A DNA stretch of 11,273 bases from DAOUMU01 sp034409055 (GTDB lineage: Bacteria > Chloroflexota > Anaerolineae > 4572-78 > J111), in NCBI GenBank assembly GCA_034409055.1, contig DAOUMU010000525.1:1-11273 (forward strand), given 5' to 3'. The notes under the pieces were generated by a model. That model saw only the letters and a list, made by a program, of their open reading frames with translations, did not search any database and was not told where the DNA came from. The number at the start of each line of letters is the position of its first letter. Positions within the stretch are counted from its first letter, which is position 1. Shown here piece by piece: positions 1 through 7,129 of the stretch. The translations under genes and the position numbers were made by a program.

Positions 1-40
1 ACCCACCGCCGACCGACCCACCGCCGACCGACCCACCACC
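1..40 (+). repeat. 15-bp tandem repeat encoding a Pro/Thr/Asp linker
   Basis: Two identical 15-bp units lie at 1-15 and 16-30, followed by a partial third copy at 31-40. Read in the frame of the following surface-protein gene (first full codon at position 3), the array encodes the pentapeptide PPPTD repeated. It is therefore coding sequence, probably a flexible spacer on the N-terminal side of the Calx-beta domains. The array continues beyond the left window edge, so its copy number is unknown. Confidence 0.85.
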
Positions 41-1922
41 TTTACCGGTGGTGGCATTTGATCGTGTCACCTACACCGTGAATGAAGATGTTGGCAGCGC
101 CACGATTACCGTTACCCTTAATGCTGCCTCAACACAAATTGTTACGGTAGACTATAGCACGAGCAATGGTACGGCCACGGCTGGCAGCGACTATACAGAT
201 ACGAGCGGTACGCTGACCTTTGCCCCTGGCCAGGTCAGCCGGACCTTCGCTGTAGCGATTATTAACGATTTATTAGCCAGCGAGCCAGACGAAACCGTGC
301 AGCTTACCCTGAGCAATCCCGGCAATGCCACCCTGGGGGCGCCCAATCCGGCCACCCTGACGATTGTCGATGATGATCAAGCGACCGTTCAGTTCGACCG
401 GCCAATTTACACCGTGGACGAGGATAAAGGGCCGGCGACTATTACCGCCACGCTAAACGCATCTCCAGCCGTGACAGTCACCGTAGATTACCTCGCCAGT
501 GACATTACTGCCACAGTTGGCAACGATTATACGGCTACGGGTGGCACCTTGACCTTTGCTCCTCTCCAGACCAGCCGGACCTTCACGGTGCCTATTACTA
601 ATGATGCGATTAACGAGACGAACGAAACGGTCAGGCTGGAATTGAGCAATCCGGCCAATGCTTTGCTGGGGTCACCCAACCCGGCTACACTGGCCATTGT
701 CGACAACGACCCGGTTACGATACAGTTCAGCAGCGATAAATACAGTGTAGACGAGAATGCAGGTTCGGCGACCATCACGGTTACCCTGAGCATAGCCTCA
801 GAACAGACGATCACGGTCACCCATGCCACCAATAACCTCACAGCGACGGCTGGTAGCGACTACGCCGCGACCAGTGGTACACTCAGCTTCGCTCCTGGTC
901 AGAGCAGTTTGACTTTTACGGTGGCGATTACCGATGATCTGACCGACGAGCTGGATGAGACTGTCCAACTGACCCTGAGTAATCCCAGTAGTGGGGCTAC
1001 CATTGGCACACCTCACCCGGCCACGCTAACCATCGTCGATAACGATCCCCCATCGACCGTGGAATTCAGCTCCCCCACCTACTTCGTGAACGAACACGAG
1101 GGCCCGGCTGTCATCACGGTTACCTTGAGCCCCGCCTCAGCACTGACCGTTACGGTAGACTATGCTACCACGGGTAGCGCCACAGCCATAATTGGCGGTG
1201 ACTATATCCCCGTTAATGGAACACTGACCTTCACCCCGGGCGTCACCAGCCGGACGTTTAATGTGACGATTATCGACGATACGGGAGGGCCTGAGCCAAA
1301 TGATGTCATCAATTTGCAATTAAGCAACGCCATCAGTGCTACGCTTGGGACCAGCGCAGCCACGTTGACCATTACAGATAACGATGTGGGAGGGGCATGC
1401 AGCGGTTCTAATCCACCTAGTAGGATAGATATCGGTCCACCGGATTGCAAATGGACCGACGTGGGTGCGAGCCCAATTATTACCGATGTCACTACCCTGG
1501 GCGGACCGCCGATTGCGGTGGACTTGGCGGACCCGGATTTCGATCTGGTCTACTATGAAAGGCAGCGGGATGTGGCGATTGGTGAAATTGCCCTGGACCG
1601 GGTCATCGTCGAGGTGGCGCAAAACCCGGCTGGGCCGTGGTTCGTCGTTTTTTATTGGGGAGATGGGTTGCCTAATCCCAATACAAAGGTTGACCAGGAC
1701 GGTTCTGGTTACAACATTTATCCCACTGAACCTGATGACTCACATATTCCAATGACCGATCCTCCCCTGTATCAGTCATCATCGGGTCCTATCACCGGAA
1801 TTGCCATTGACGTCGATGCCCCACTCAGTGCCGCAGGCGCTCCAGCCGGTGCATATCCGTACGTTCGCCTCTCCAGTCCTCCTAGTACGGCGGAGGTTGA
1901 CTCGGTTGAGGTACTTCCTTAA
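3..1922 (+). CDS. Calx-beta repeat surface protein, 5' end cut by the window
   Basis: The reading frame is open from the left edge, so the GTG at 48 is not a start; the residue numbers here count from it only for convenience. Upstream codons give a PPPTD linker. Four Calx-beta domains follow at about residues 3-110, 112-221, 222-334 and 336-447. Each opens with a V-x-F/F-S strand and a Y-x-V-[DN]-E motif, has a central SDYT-like or GDYI-like turn, and ends in ATLTI-[VT]-D-[DN]-D. Calx-beta is a known Ca2+-binding immunoglobulin-like fold common in large bacterial adhesins. A different C-terminal domain (about 450-624) is rich in Asp, Pro and aromatic residues and includes DLVYYERQ; I do not recognise it. 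The protein ends without LPXTG, a PEP-CTERM tail or a final membrane helix. A signal peptide would lie outside the window. The role is probably extracellular, in adhesion or as a structural protein. Confidence 0.88.
   Translation, partial: PPPTDPPPTDPPPLPVVAFDRVTYTVNEDVGSATITVTLNAASTQIVTVDYSTSNGTATAGSDYTDTSGTLTFAPGQVSRTFAVAIINDLLASEPDETVQLTLSNPGNATLGAPNPATLTIVDDDQATVQFDRPIYTVDEDKGPATITATLNASPAVTVTVDYLASDITATVGNDYTATGGTLTFAPLQTSRTFTVPITNDAINETNETVRLELSNPANALLGSPNPATLAIVDNDPVTIQFSSDKYSVDENAGSATITVTLSIASEQTITVTHATNNLTATAGSDYAATSGTLSFAPGQSSLTFTVAITDDLTDELDETVQLTLSNPSSGATIGTPHPATLTIVDNDPPSTVEFSSPTYFVNEHEGPAVITVTLSPASALTVTVDYATTGSATAIIGGDYIPVNGTLTFTPGVTSRTFNVTIIDDTGGPEPNDVINLQLSNAISATLGTSAATLTITDNDVGGACSGSNPPSRIDIGPPDCKWTDVGASPIITDVTTLGGPPIAVDLADPDFDLVYYERQRDVAIGEIALDRVIVEVAQNPAGPWFVVFYWGDGLPNPNTKVDQDGSGYNIYPTEPDDSHIPMTDPPLYQSSSGPITGIAIDVDAPLSAAGAPAGAYPYVRLSSPPSTAEVDSVEVLP
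48..1386 (+). repeat. Four tandem Calx-beta repeats (about 330 bp each)
   Basis: The four domains start near 48, 381, 711 and 1053, a periodicity of about 330-342 bp. They are clearly related at protein level, and short DNA blocks recur, for example those encoding the ATLTIVD ending and the TLTFAPG segment. They have diverged enough that this is an old domain duplication rather than a recent expansion, unlike the near-identical 15-bp array at 1-40. Confidence 0.8.
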
Positions 1923-1961
1923 ACGTCGCCAGTCGATTACGGCCACCTTTGGTTATAGATC

Positions 1962-1991
1962 AAGAGACGATCAGTTTCGATCGTCTCTTTT
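1962..1991 (+). terminator. Intrinsic terminator after the Calx-beta gene
   Basis: A perfect 11-bp stem (1962-1972 with 1979-1989) encloses a 6-nt loop, AGTTTC, and runs into TTTT at 1988-1991. It begins 40 bases after the stop codon. With a 2-nt bulge the pairing extends outward, so it may also work on the opposite strand. Confidence 0.85.
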
Positions 1992-2044
1992 GATGAATCG
2001 TCAAATATCTTGCCTCTAGGGCACAGTCAGACAAGTTTTGATCC

Positions 2045-2154
2045 TATGTCATTCTGAGGCCATAGGCCGAAGAATCTCTATGCAGCGCAATTATGCCTTG
2101 ATATGGGGACATTCGAAGAAGATTCTTCGTCACTGCGTTCCTCAGAATGACATA
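2045..2154. repeat. 110-bp palindromic interspersed element
   Basis: The outer arms TATGTCATTCTGAGG (2045-2059) and its exact reverse complement (2140-2154) pair over 15 bp. Inner arms CGAAGAATCT (2068-2077) and its complement (2120-2129) pair over 10 bp. A small nested palindrome sits at 2115-2128. It encodes nothing. From memory, elements starting GTCATTCTGAG and containing GAAGAATC are widespread intergenic repeats in Chloroflexota, cyanobacteria and other large genomes, so this is probably one member of a genome-wide family and not a local regulator. Confidence 0.75.
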
Positions 2155-2228
2155 TCAGAATTAACTTTACAATGCACTGGTTTTTAGCCTTACAGTCAAA
2201 GATTGGTTTGTTTTGTTCCCCCAGGTAT

Positions 2229-2256
2229 TTGCGGGTGTATCTTTATTCAGTATACT
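2229..2256 (+). promoter_or_regulatory. Putative promoter of the enolase-superfamily gene
   Basis: A TTGCGG / 16 bp / TATACT arrangement lies about 60 bases before the ATG at 2318. The -35 box is weak. The -10 box lies in the 11-mer TCAGTATACTT (2247-2257), which recurs exactly at 10942-10952 in the promoter upstream of tRNA-Tyr, also with a 16-bp spacer; this supports its use. A small hairpin (CAGTT-CAAT-AACTG, 2281-2294) lies in the predicted leader. The rest of 2155-2317 shows nothing else that I recognise. Confidence 0.4.
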
Positions 2257-2317
2257 TTCGTCGTGAGACCTGAAGCTCACCAGTTCAATAACTGAATACC
2301 AAGTGAGATGGATTATT

Positions 2318-3451
2318 ATGACACCCAAAATCGATTCCATCGAAATCCATCATTACCGCCTCCCCCTCGATCCTCCCTTCCAGGCCTCCTGGGATCCCCA
2401 GCCACGCGCCAGTCATACCAGCACCATCGTCCGGGTGCGGGCCGGAGCGTACGAAGGAGTTGGCTCTGGGGATGCGATGCTCGGCTTTGCCGGCCATGAG
2501 TCACTATTCATTGGCCAGGACCCTTTCGATATCGAGCGACACGTCCACCTGCTGGACAACCTACAATTTCATTATGGCCGCATGTGGCCGCTCGAAGTTG
2601 CCTTGTGGGATTTAATGGGTCAGATCAGCGGGCTGCCCTTGTGGAAATTGTTGGGCGGCCAGAGTCAACGGGTACGTACCTATGCCTCGACCGGGGCTCG
2701 CCTGCCCGCCCCGGTTCGGGCAGAAGCGGCCCGCCAGCTTCGTGAGCAGGGATTTCCGGCCCTCAAGCTGCGCTTCCATGCCCCTGACCCGCGTGAAGAT
2801 ATTGCCGTGGCTCAGGCGGTGCGCGATGTCGTTGGTTCCGACATGACAATTCTGGTCGATGCCAACCAGGGCTGGCAAATGCCGTGGGATGCTACGGCTG
2901 CCTGGGATTTCAAGACTGCCCTATGGGTCGCTGATGCCCTGGCCGAACTGGATGTCTACTGGTTGGAAGAACCCCTGCCTCGCCACGATTATCGCGGTCT
3001 GGCTGAGTTGCGGCGGCGAGCACGGGTACGCATTGCCGGGGGGGAGGGTAATCGGGAGTTGGTCGAGTTGCGCGAATACCTGCGCCACGGTTCGCTGGAT
3101 GTGTATCAGCCGGATGTGGTCTGGAGCACCGGCATCTTACGGGCGCGGCAACTGGCCACAGAAGTGCGGGCAGCAGGCGCGGTCTACTCGCCTCACACCT
3201 GGGGGGATGGGTTGGTTTTACTGGCCAACTTGCAGGTGGTGGCCGCAGTCTCTGCGCAGACCCCGTTTGTGGAGTTCCCGTATGACCCACCTCACTGGTT
3301 ACCCGAACACCGTGATTTTATCTTGCCCACGCCTATTCAACCCGATGCGTCCGGCTATATAACTCTGCCCGATGTTCCTGGCCTGGGTGCCAATATTGAC
3401 TGGGAGGCACTTGAGCCACTGCGCATCCATACCGGGACGATGGAAACATAG
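2318..3451 (+). CDS. Enolase-superfamily enzyme, mandelate racemase / muconate lactonizing type
   Basis: The ATG at 2318 is chosen over the in-frame GTG at 2303: it follows AAGTGAG at a workable spacing and gives a natural start, MTPKIDSIEIHHYR. The product is 377 aa, normal for the family. The N-terminal capping domain spans about residues 1-125, followed by the TIM-like barrel. Metal ligands align as D181 (VDANQGW), E217 (LEEP) and E243 (GGEGN). The His-Asp dyad is H293 (SPHTWG) and D266 (QPD). Spacings match mandelate racemase (195/221/247 and 270/297) except for about 10 extra residues between the first two ligands. The second lysine of the KxK motif is arginine (K150-L-R152). Known relatives dehydrate or racemise sugar acids by abstracting the proton alpha to a carboxylate with Mg2+. 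I cannot name the substrate. Neighbours give no pathway; likely a soluble cytoplasmic enzyme. Confidence 0.88.
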   Translation: MTPKIDSIEIHHYRLPLDPPFQASWDPQPRASHTSTIVRVRAGAYEGVGSGDAMLGFAGHESLFIGQDPFDIERHVHLLDNLQFHYGRMWPLEVALWDLMGQISGLPLWKLLGGQSQRVRTYASTGARLPAPVRAEAARQLREQGFPALKLRFHAPDPREDIAVAQAVRDVVGSDMTILVDANQGWQMPWDATAAWDFKTALWVADALAELDVYWLEEPLPRHDYRGLAELRRRARVRIAGGEGNRELVELREYLRHGSLDVYQPDVVWSTGILRARQLATEVRAAGAVYSPHTWGDGLVLLANLQVVAAVSAQTPFVEFPYDPPHWLPEHRDFILPTPIQPDASGYITLPDVPGLGANIDWEALEPLRIHTGTMET

Positions 3452-3473
3452 CCCAAACGTATCCTCTCCAAAA

Positions 3474-3545
3474 GTAAGGGCGAGGCAAGTCGGATGGGTG
3501 GTGGTCGAAGCAAACAAGCTATGCTCCGGCTTGCCTCGCCCCTAC
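3474..3545. repeat. 72-bp palindromic element with GTAGGGGC-type ends
   Basis: Arms of 21 nt at 3474-3494 and 3525-3545 are complementary at 19 of 21 positions. The right arm read on the - strand begins GTAGGGGCGAGGCAAG. There is no T-run after the right arm, so it is a poor intrinsic terminator. It sits between the enolase-family gene and the small gene at 3602. It resembles REP-like intergenic palindromes with a GTAGGGGC head that I recall from many bacterial genomes; I see no transposase. Confidence 0.7.
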
Positions 3546-3601
3546 GCTATCCACAAATTTGAAGGGGATATGCCTAAATTATTTATTGGAGGCAACGAAC
3601 G

Positions 3602-3901
3602 ATGACCATCAAATATCAAATTGTGTACTGGCGTGATATTCCGGCCCAAGTCAAGATTCGAGTTGGACGGACACGCCTGGGCCGACCTCTGTCTGAACGT
3701 TTTCAGCAAGCGATTGACCAGGCAGCTATGCAGGCTGGGGTGGTCGATAGTGACGATTATCTGGCCGAGTGGCAAACGAGCGAGTGGCAGGAGCGTCAGG
3801 GTGAACCTGAGGCGGTGGCGGAAGTATTGGTGGCTGAACTTGAAGCAGCCTATCCCAGGGGCCGGCTCAAACGTTTGGTCACTAACCAGGGTCGGGAATA
3901 G
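3602..3901 (+). CDS. Small PF13769-like ('virulence factor' family) protein
   Basis: This 99-aa protein starts at an ATG preceded by GGAGG (3588-3592) with 9-nt spacing, the clearest ribosome binding site in this part of the window. The N-terminal YQIVYWRDIPAQVK and the centre, with RFQQAIDQAAM followed by DDYLAEW, match my recollection of PF13769, named 'Virulence_fact'. The name reflects early annotation, not a demonstrated role. It has no signal peptide or membrane segment and is probably a small cytoplasmic alpha/beta protein with an acidic C-terminal half (AELEAAYP). As I recall, homologues often sit next to corrinoid methyltransferase and methylene-tetrahydrofolate genes in Alphaproteobacteria. 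That would fit the MtaA/CmuA-like gene at 4609, two genes downstream. The function is unknown; an accessory role in methyl transfer is inference only. Confidence 0.75.
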   Translation: MTIKYQIVYWRDIPAQVKIRVGRTRLGRPLSERFQQAIDQAAMQAGVVDSDDYLAEWQTSEWQERQGEPEAVAEVLVAELEAAYPRGRLKRLVTNQGRE

Positions 3902-3977
3902 AAGCTTGTGGTCATCTTTCTGGAAAGAAGCCACAGAGACCGATGATTTACGATTTTAGATTTTGGAGTTACAATTG

Positions 3978-4547
3978 ATGAATCACTCTCAGACACGTAA
4001 AGCTACCATTGCCAAAGTGCAGAAGCTGCTGGCAAAGCGACCAGTTTACCTGGATACTGAAACCACCGGTACGCATCAAACCGCCGAAATCGTGGAAATC
4101 TGCATTGTGGATCATGACGGACAAGTGTTGCTTGACTCCCTGGTGAAGCCCCGTAGTAAGATACCACTCCAGGCAACTCAAATCCACGGCATTACCAACA
4201 CCATGGTGCGGGATGCGCCCACCTGGTCAGAAATTTGGCCCAGGGTACAGGCTGTTCTGACTGGCCGGAGCGTAGGGATCTACAATGCAGAATTCGACTT
4301 GCGCTTGATGGAGCAATCTCATCGCCAGGCCGGAATGTCCTGGCGTGCGGTAGAGATCAATGTCTTTTGTATTATGAAACTATACGCCCGGTTCTATGGC
4401 GATTGGAATGCTTATCACGGTGACTATCGCTGGCAAAGTCTGGAGAAGGCTGGCGGGCAGTGTGGCCTCACGCTGTCCAACACCCATCGGGCCAAAGACG
4501 ATACCCTCCTGGCTCGCGCTATCTTGCATCACATGGCAGGGTTATAA
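3978..4547 (+). CDS. DnaQ-like DEDDh 3'-5' exonuclease, stand-alone
   Basis: The ATG at 3978 is preferred to the upstream in-frame TTG at 3963: it follows GGAG (3965-3968) with 9-nt spacing, and the family core begins soon after. The product is 189 aa. All four catalytic acids and the general base are visible: D26 and E28 in YLDTETTG (Exo I), D107 in NAEFDLRL (Exo II), and H170 with D175 in HRAKDD (Exo III, the DEDDh type). The family removes 3' nucleotides from DNA or RNA with two metal ions. The protein is a bare nuclease domain with no polymerase, helicase or UvrC part. It could be a minor proofreading or repair exonuclease and is not clearly the replicative epsilon subunit. The segment at about 130-150 is rich in Tyr and Trp (FYGDWNAYHGDYRW). 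There is no evident operon link with the neighbours. Confidence 0.88.
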   Translation: MNHSQTRKATIAKVQKLLAKRPVYLDTETTGTHQTAEIVEICIVDHDGQVLLDSLVKPRSKIPLQATQIHGITNTMVRDAPTWSEIWPRVQAVLTGRSVGIYNAEFDLRLMEQSHRQAGMSWRAVEINVFCIMKLYARFYGDWNAYHGDYRWQSLEKAGGQCGLTLSNTHRAKDDTLLARAILHHMAGL

Positions 4548-4608
4548 TTTACACCTTGTAAGCAGGCGTACTGGTGATCCCATTTCTTAAAAAGCGAAAG
4601 ATACACCG

Positions 4609-5625
4609 ATGAATTCGTATGAACGTATGATGAAACGCTTACGGGGGGAGGCCGTTGATCGTCCGCCCAATTTCAATATTATGATGACCTTTGCCGCTCA
4701 TTATATCGGTCAGCCCCTCTCGCGTTACTATCTGGATTACCGGGTGCTGGGTGAAGCCAATCTGGCCGTGCAACAGGCTTTTAACCTGGATATTGTCCAG
4801 ACCATCTCCGATCCTTACCGGGAGGCGGCTGACTTTGGGGCCGAAATCATATTTCCTGAGGATAATCTGCCAATTTGTAAAGCACCTTTGTTGAGTGAAC
4901 CGGCCGTTCTGAACCAACTTAAATCACCTGATCCTTACACGGGACGCCGGATGAGTGACCGGCTCGCTGCTACCCGGTACTTGCGGGAGCAAGTTGGCGG
5001 AGAGGTGCCGATTATGGGCTGGGTGGAAGGCGCTCTGGCCGAAGCTGCCGATCTACGAGGTGTCACTCAGTTGCTACTCGACCTCTACGACCGGCCCGAT
5101 TGGGTTGAGGAACTGCTCGAACGGTGCGTAGAGGTCGAAATTGTCTTTGCCCGGGCCCAAATTGAAGCCGGGGCAGACATCATTGGCCTGGGTGATGCTG
5201 TTGCCTCACAGATATCTACTCAAATGTATCGTCAGTTCGCCTTACCTTATGAGCAACGTATCTTTGCGGCTGTCCACGAGATGGGAGCCCTGGCCCGGCT
5301 GCACATTTGTGGCAATACCACCCATATCCTGACCGATATGATGGAGAGTGGGGCCGATATTATTGACCTGGATTGGATGGTTGATATCCGTCTGGCTGCC
5401 GAAATATTTGGGAATGATGGGCCGGCGCTCTGCGGAAATTTTAACCCCGTGGCCATTATGTTACAGAGTGGGCCGGAGGAAGTACGACAGGCAGTGTTCG
5501 ACTGTCTGAGGCTTGGCGGCAAACGCAGTATCAGTGCGGCTGGCTGTGAAATACCGGATGGAACGCCTCACGAAAATCTACAGGCCCACGCTCAAGCTTT
5601 GGAGGAGGTTAGTGAGCTAAATTGA
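4609..5625 (+). CDS. MtaA/CmuA-type cobamide methyltransferase, UroD superfamily
   Basis: This 338-aa protein has the uroporphyrinogen decarboxylase fold but not the RQAGR substrate-binding motif of true HemE near the N-terminus. It keeps the zinc triad of methylcobamide:thiol methyltransferases, H-x-C then C: H232 and C234 in RLHICGNT, and C313 in AAGCEIP. Spacing is close to MtaA (237, 239, 316). Other family marks are GWVEGALAEA (about 139-148), GADIIGLGD (about 187-195) and DIIDLDW (about 250-256). Known members use Zn-thiolate activation to move a methyl group between a corrinoid protein and a thiol such as CoM or another acceptor. The acceptor here is unknown: no mtaB, mtaC, corrinoid-binding domain or reactivase is visible. 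The ribosome binding site is weak, with only an A-rich purine stretch before the ATG. The start is supported by the usual MNSYERMMKRL opening. Confidence 0.82.
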   Translation: MNSYERMMKRLRGEAVDRPPNFNIMMTFAAHYIGQPLSRYYLDYRVLGEANLAVQQAFNLDIVQTISDPYREAADFGAEIIFPEDNLPICKAPLLSEPAVLNQLKSPDPYTGRRMSDRLAATRYLREQVGGEVPIMGWVEGALAEAADLRGVTQLLLDLYDRPDWVEELLERCVEVEIVFARAQIEAGADIIGLGDAVASQISTQMYRQFALPYEQRIFAAVHEMGALARLHICGNTTHILTDMMESGADIIDLDWMVDIRLAAEIFGNDGPALCGNFNPVAIMLQSGPEEVRQAVFDCLRLGGKRSISAAGCEIPDGTPHENLQAHAQALEEVSELN

Positions 5626-5659
5626 CTTGACATAATAGAAGGTTCCTTTTCTGCACTTC

Positions 5660-5682
5660 GCAAGTTACTAACTTGCCCTACG
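5660..5682. repeat. Small palindromic repeat with GTAGGG end
   Basis: GCAAGTT (5660-5666) and AACTTGC (5670-5676) form a 7-bp stem with a 3-nt loop, followed by CCTACG. On the - strand it begins GTAGGGCAAGTTAG, a head like that of the element at 3474-3545. There is no T-run, so it is a poor terminator for the methyltransferase gene. It lies upstream of the radA promoter. Confidence 0.55.
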
Positions 5683-5700
5683 CAACTTGAACAATTGTTC

Positions 5701-5729
5701 TTGTTGTTCCTGTTAAATTTTGTTATAAT
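5701..5729 (+). promoter_or_regulatory. radA promoter, probably giving a leaderless mRNA
   Basis: A perfect TATAAT at 5724-5729 is preceded, 17 bp upstream, by TTGTTG (5701-5706). The usual start of transcription, about 7 bases past the -10 box, falls on the radA ATG at 5736. The bases just before the ATG are AATTTTATT, with no Shine-Dalgarno. The two observations fit a leaderless transcript. Confidence 0.65.
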
Positions 5730-5735
5730 TTTATT

Positions 5736-7115
5736 ATGGCCAAATCAAGAACACGTTACGTATGTCAAGAATGTGGCAGTGCCCAACCCAAGTGGATGGG
5801 TCGATGTCCCGATTGCGGTGAGTGGAACACCCTGCAGGAAACCATCGTCGAAATCCGTAGATCGGGGTCTATTTCTCCCGCCGCACGCCAGGCCCTGGTG
5901 GAACGCAGCGGCCCCCAGCCCCTGGGCGATATTGTGGCCGATAGCTATCAGCGAACGTTGTTGCCAATGGACGAATTCAATCGGGTATTGGGGGGAGGAC
6001 TTGTACCCGGTTCGCTCATTCTGATTGGTGGTGATCCCGGCATTGGTAAAAGTACGCTGCTGTTGCAAATGTCGGCCGGATTAGCGCCGGCCGGGCAAGT
6101 GCTTTACATTTCCGGCGAGGAAAGTGCCCAGCAGATTAAACTACGAGCTGATCGACTTAAGATGTCCGGTGATAATCTTTTTATCCTGACCGAAACAAAT
6201 ATGACGGCCATTTTGGCTCATATCGAGCAACTGTCGCCTAAATTTCTGATTGTCGATTCGATTCAAACGATGTATCTGGATGAACTCCAGTCGACGCCCG
6301 GTTCGGTCAGCCAGGTGCGCGAGTGCGCGGCTCGATTTCAAGAGGTGGCTAAAGGCCGGAATATGCCCATCTTTCTCATTGGGCATGTGACCAAAGCTGG
6401 GGCTATTGCCGGACCTCGCGTGCTAGAGCATATTGTGGATACCGTCCTGTATCTGGAAGGAGAACAATTCCATGCTTACCGCCTGCTGCGTAGTGTAAAA
6501 AATAGATTTGGGGCGACAAACGAGATTGGCATCTTTGAAATGAGTGACGTGGGCCTGAGCGAGGTGGCCAATCCCAGCGAGGCATTTTTAGCTGAGCGAT
6601 TACCCAATGCGGCCGGCTCAGCAATTGTGGTTACCCTGGAGGGGACGCGACCCTTATTGGTCGAAGTGCAAGCTCTGGCCAGCACCACCAGCTTTGGTAA
6701 CCCCCGCCGCACGGCCAATGGGGTTGATTTTAATCGGTTGTTGCTGATTATCGCGGTCTTGACCAAGCGGGTGGGATTGCGTTTGACCGACCAGGATGTA
6801 TTTGTCAATGTGATTGGCGGTTTGCAAGTTGGCGAGCCCGCTTCTGACCTGGCCGTAGCTATGGCAATTGCCTCCAGTGTTCGGAACAGACCGGTCGCAG
6901 CCGACATCGCCATCATCGGCGAAGTGGGGCTTTCTGGGGAGTTGCGAGCGGTGGGGCACCTGGAAACACGCCTGAAGGAAGCGGCCAAACTCGGCTTTAA
7001 GCGCTGTTTAGTGCCCAATTCAAGTCAATTAAAACAAGTTAAGACCCCTGCGTCGATCCAGTTATTAAAGGCGCGCTCACTCAGCGAAGCCCTGGAGATT
7101 GCTCTAATTCACTAG
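5736..7115 (+). CDS. radA: DNA repair protein RadA
   Basis: This is a complete 459-aa RadA (Sms), close to the usual length, with the typical start MAKSRTRYVCQECG. Domains in order: a CxxC/CxxC zinc finger (C10, C13, C24, C27); a RecA-like ATPase core with Walker A GDPGIGKS (99-106, K105) and Walker B IVDS (D174); the RadA signature KNRFG (255-259); and a C-terminal Lon-protease-like domain (about 280-455) containing GEPASDLAVAMA and GEVGLSGELR. RadA is a DnaB-like, hexameric, branch-migrating helicase/ATPase that processes recombination intermediates with RecA. The start is fixed by the family N-terminus even though no ribosome binding site precedes it. It has its own promoter and is separated from the next operon by about 490 bases. 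Confidence 0.97.
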   Translation: MAKSRTRYVCQECGSAQPKWMGRCPDCGEWNTLQETIVEIRRSGSISPAARQALVERSGPQPLGDIVADSYQRTLLPMDEFNRVLGGGLVPGSLILIGGDPGIGKSTLLLQMSAGLAPAGQVLYISGEESAQQIKLRADRLKMSGDNLFILTETNMTAILAHIEQLSPKFLIVDSIQTMYLDELQSTPGSVSQVRECAARFQEVAKGRNMPIFLIGHVTKAGAIAGPRVLEHIVDTVLYLEGEQFHAYRLLRSVKNRFGATNEIGIFEMSDVGLSEVANPSEAFLAERLPNAAGSAIVVTLEGTRPLLVEVQALASTTSFGNPRRTANGVDFNRLLLIIAVLTKRVGLRLTDQDVFVNVIGGLQVGEPASDLAVAMAIASSVRNRPVAADIAIIGEVGLSGELRAVGHLETRLKEAAKLGFKRCLVPNSSQLKQVKTPASIQLLKARSLSEALEIALIH

Positions 7116-7129
7116 AGTTGGGCAAATAA

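Noticed and set aside
1..40. CRISPR array
   Set aside because: The 15-bp units abut with no spacers and keep the reading frame of the downstream gene.
48..50. GTG at 48 as the start of the Calx-beta gene
   Set aside because: The same frame is open to the window edge through the PPPTD array, and no ribosome binding site precedes 48.
3907..3934. Hairpin GTGG...CCAC with inner CTTT/AAAG after the PF13769-like gene
   Set aside because: The stem is broken by unequal internal loops and has no U-run; too weak to call a terminator.
4543..4548. TATAAT over the exonuclease stop codon as a promoter for the methyltransferase gene
   Set aside because: No acceptable -35 hexamer at 16-18 bp; the nearest TTGCAT gives a 13-bp spacer.
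4609..5625. HemE (uroporphyrinogen decarboxylase of haem synthesis)
   Set aside because: The N-terminal RQAGR motif is absent and the methyltransferase His-x-Cys...Cys zinc triad is present; no other haem genes are nearby.
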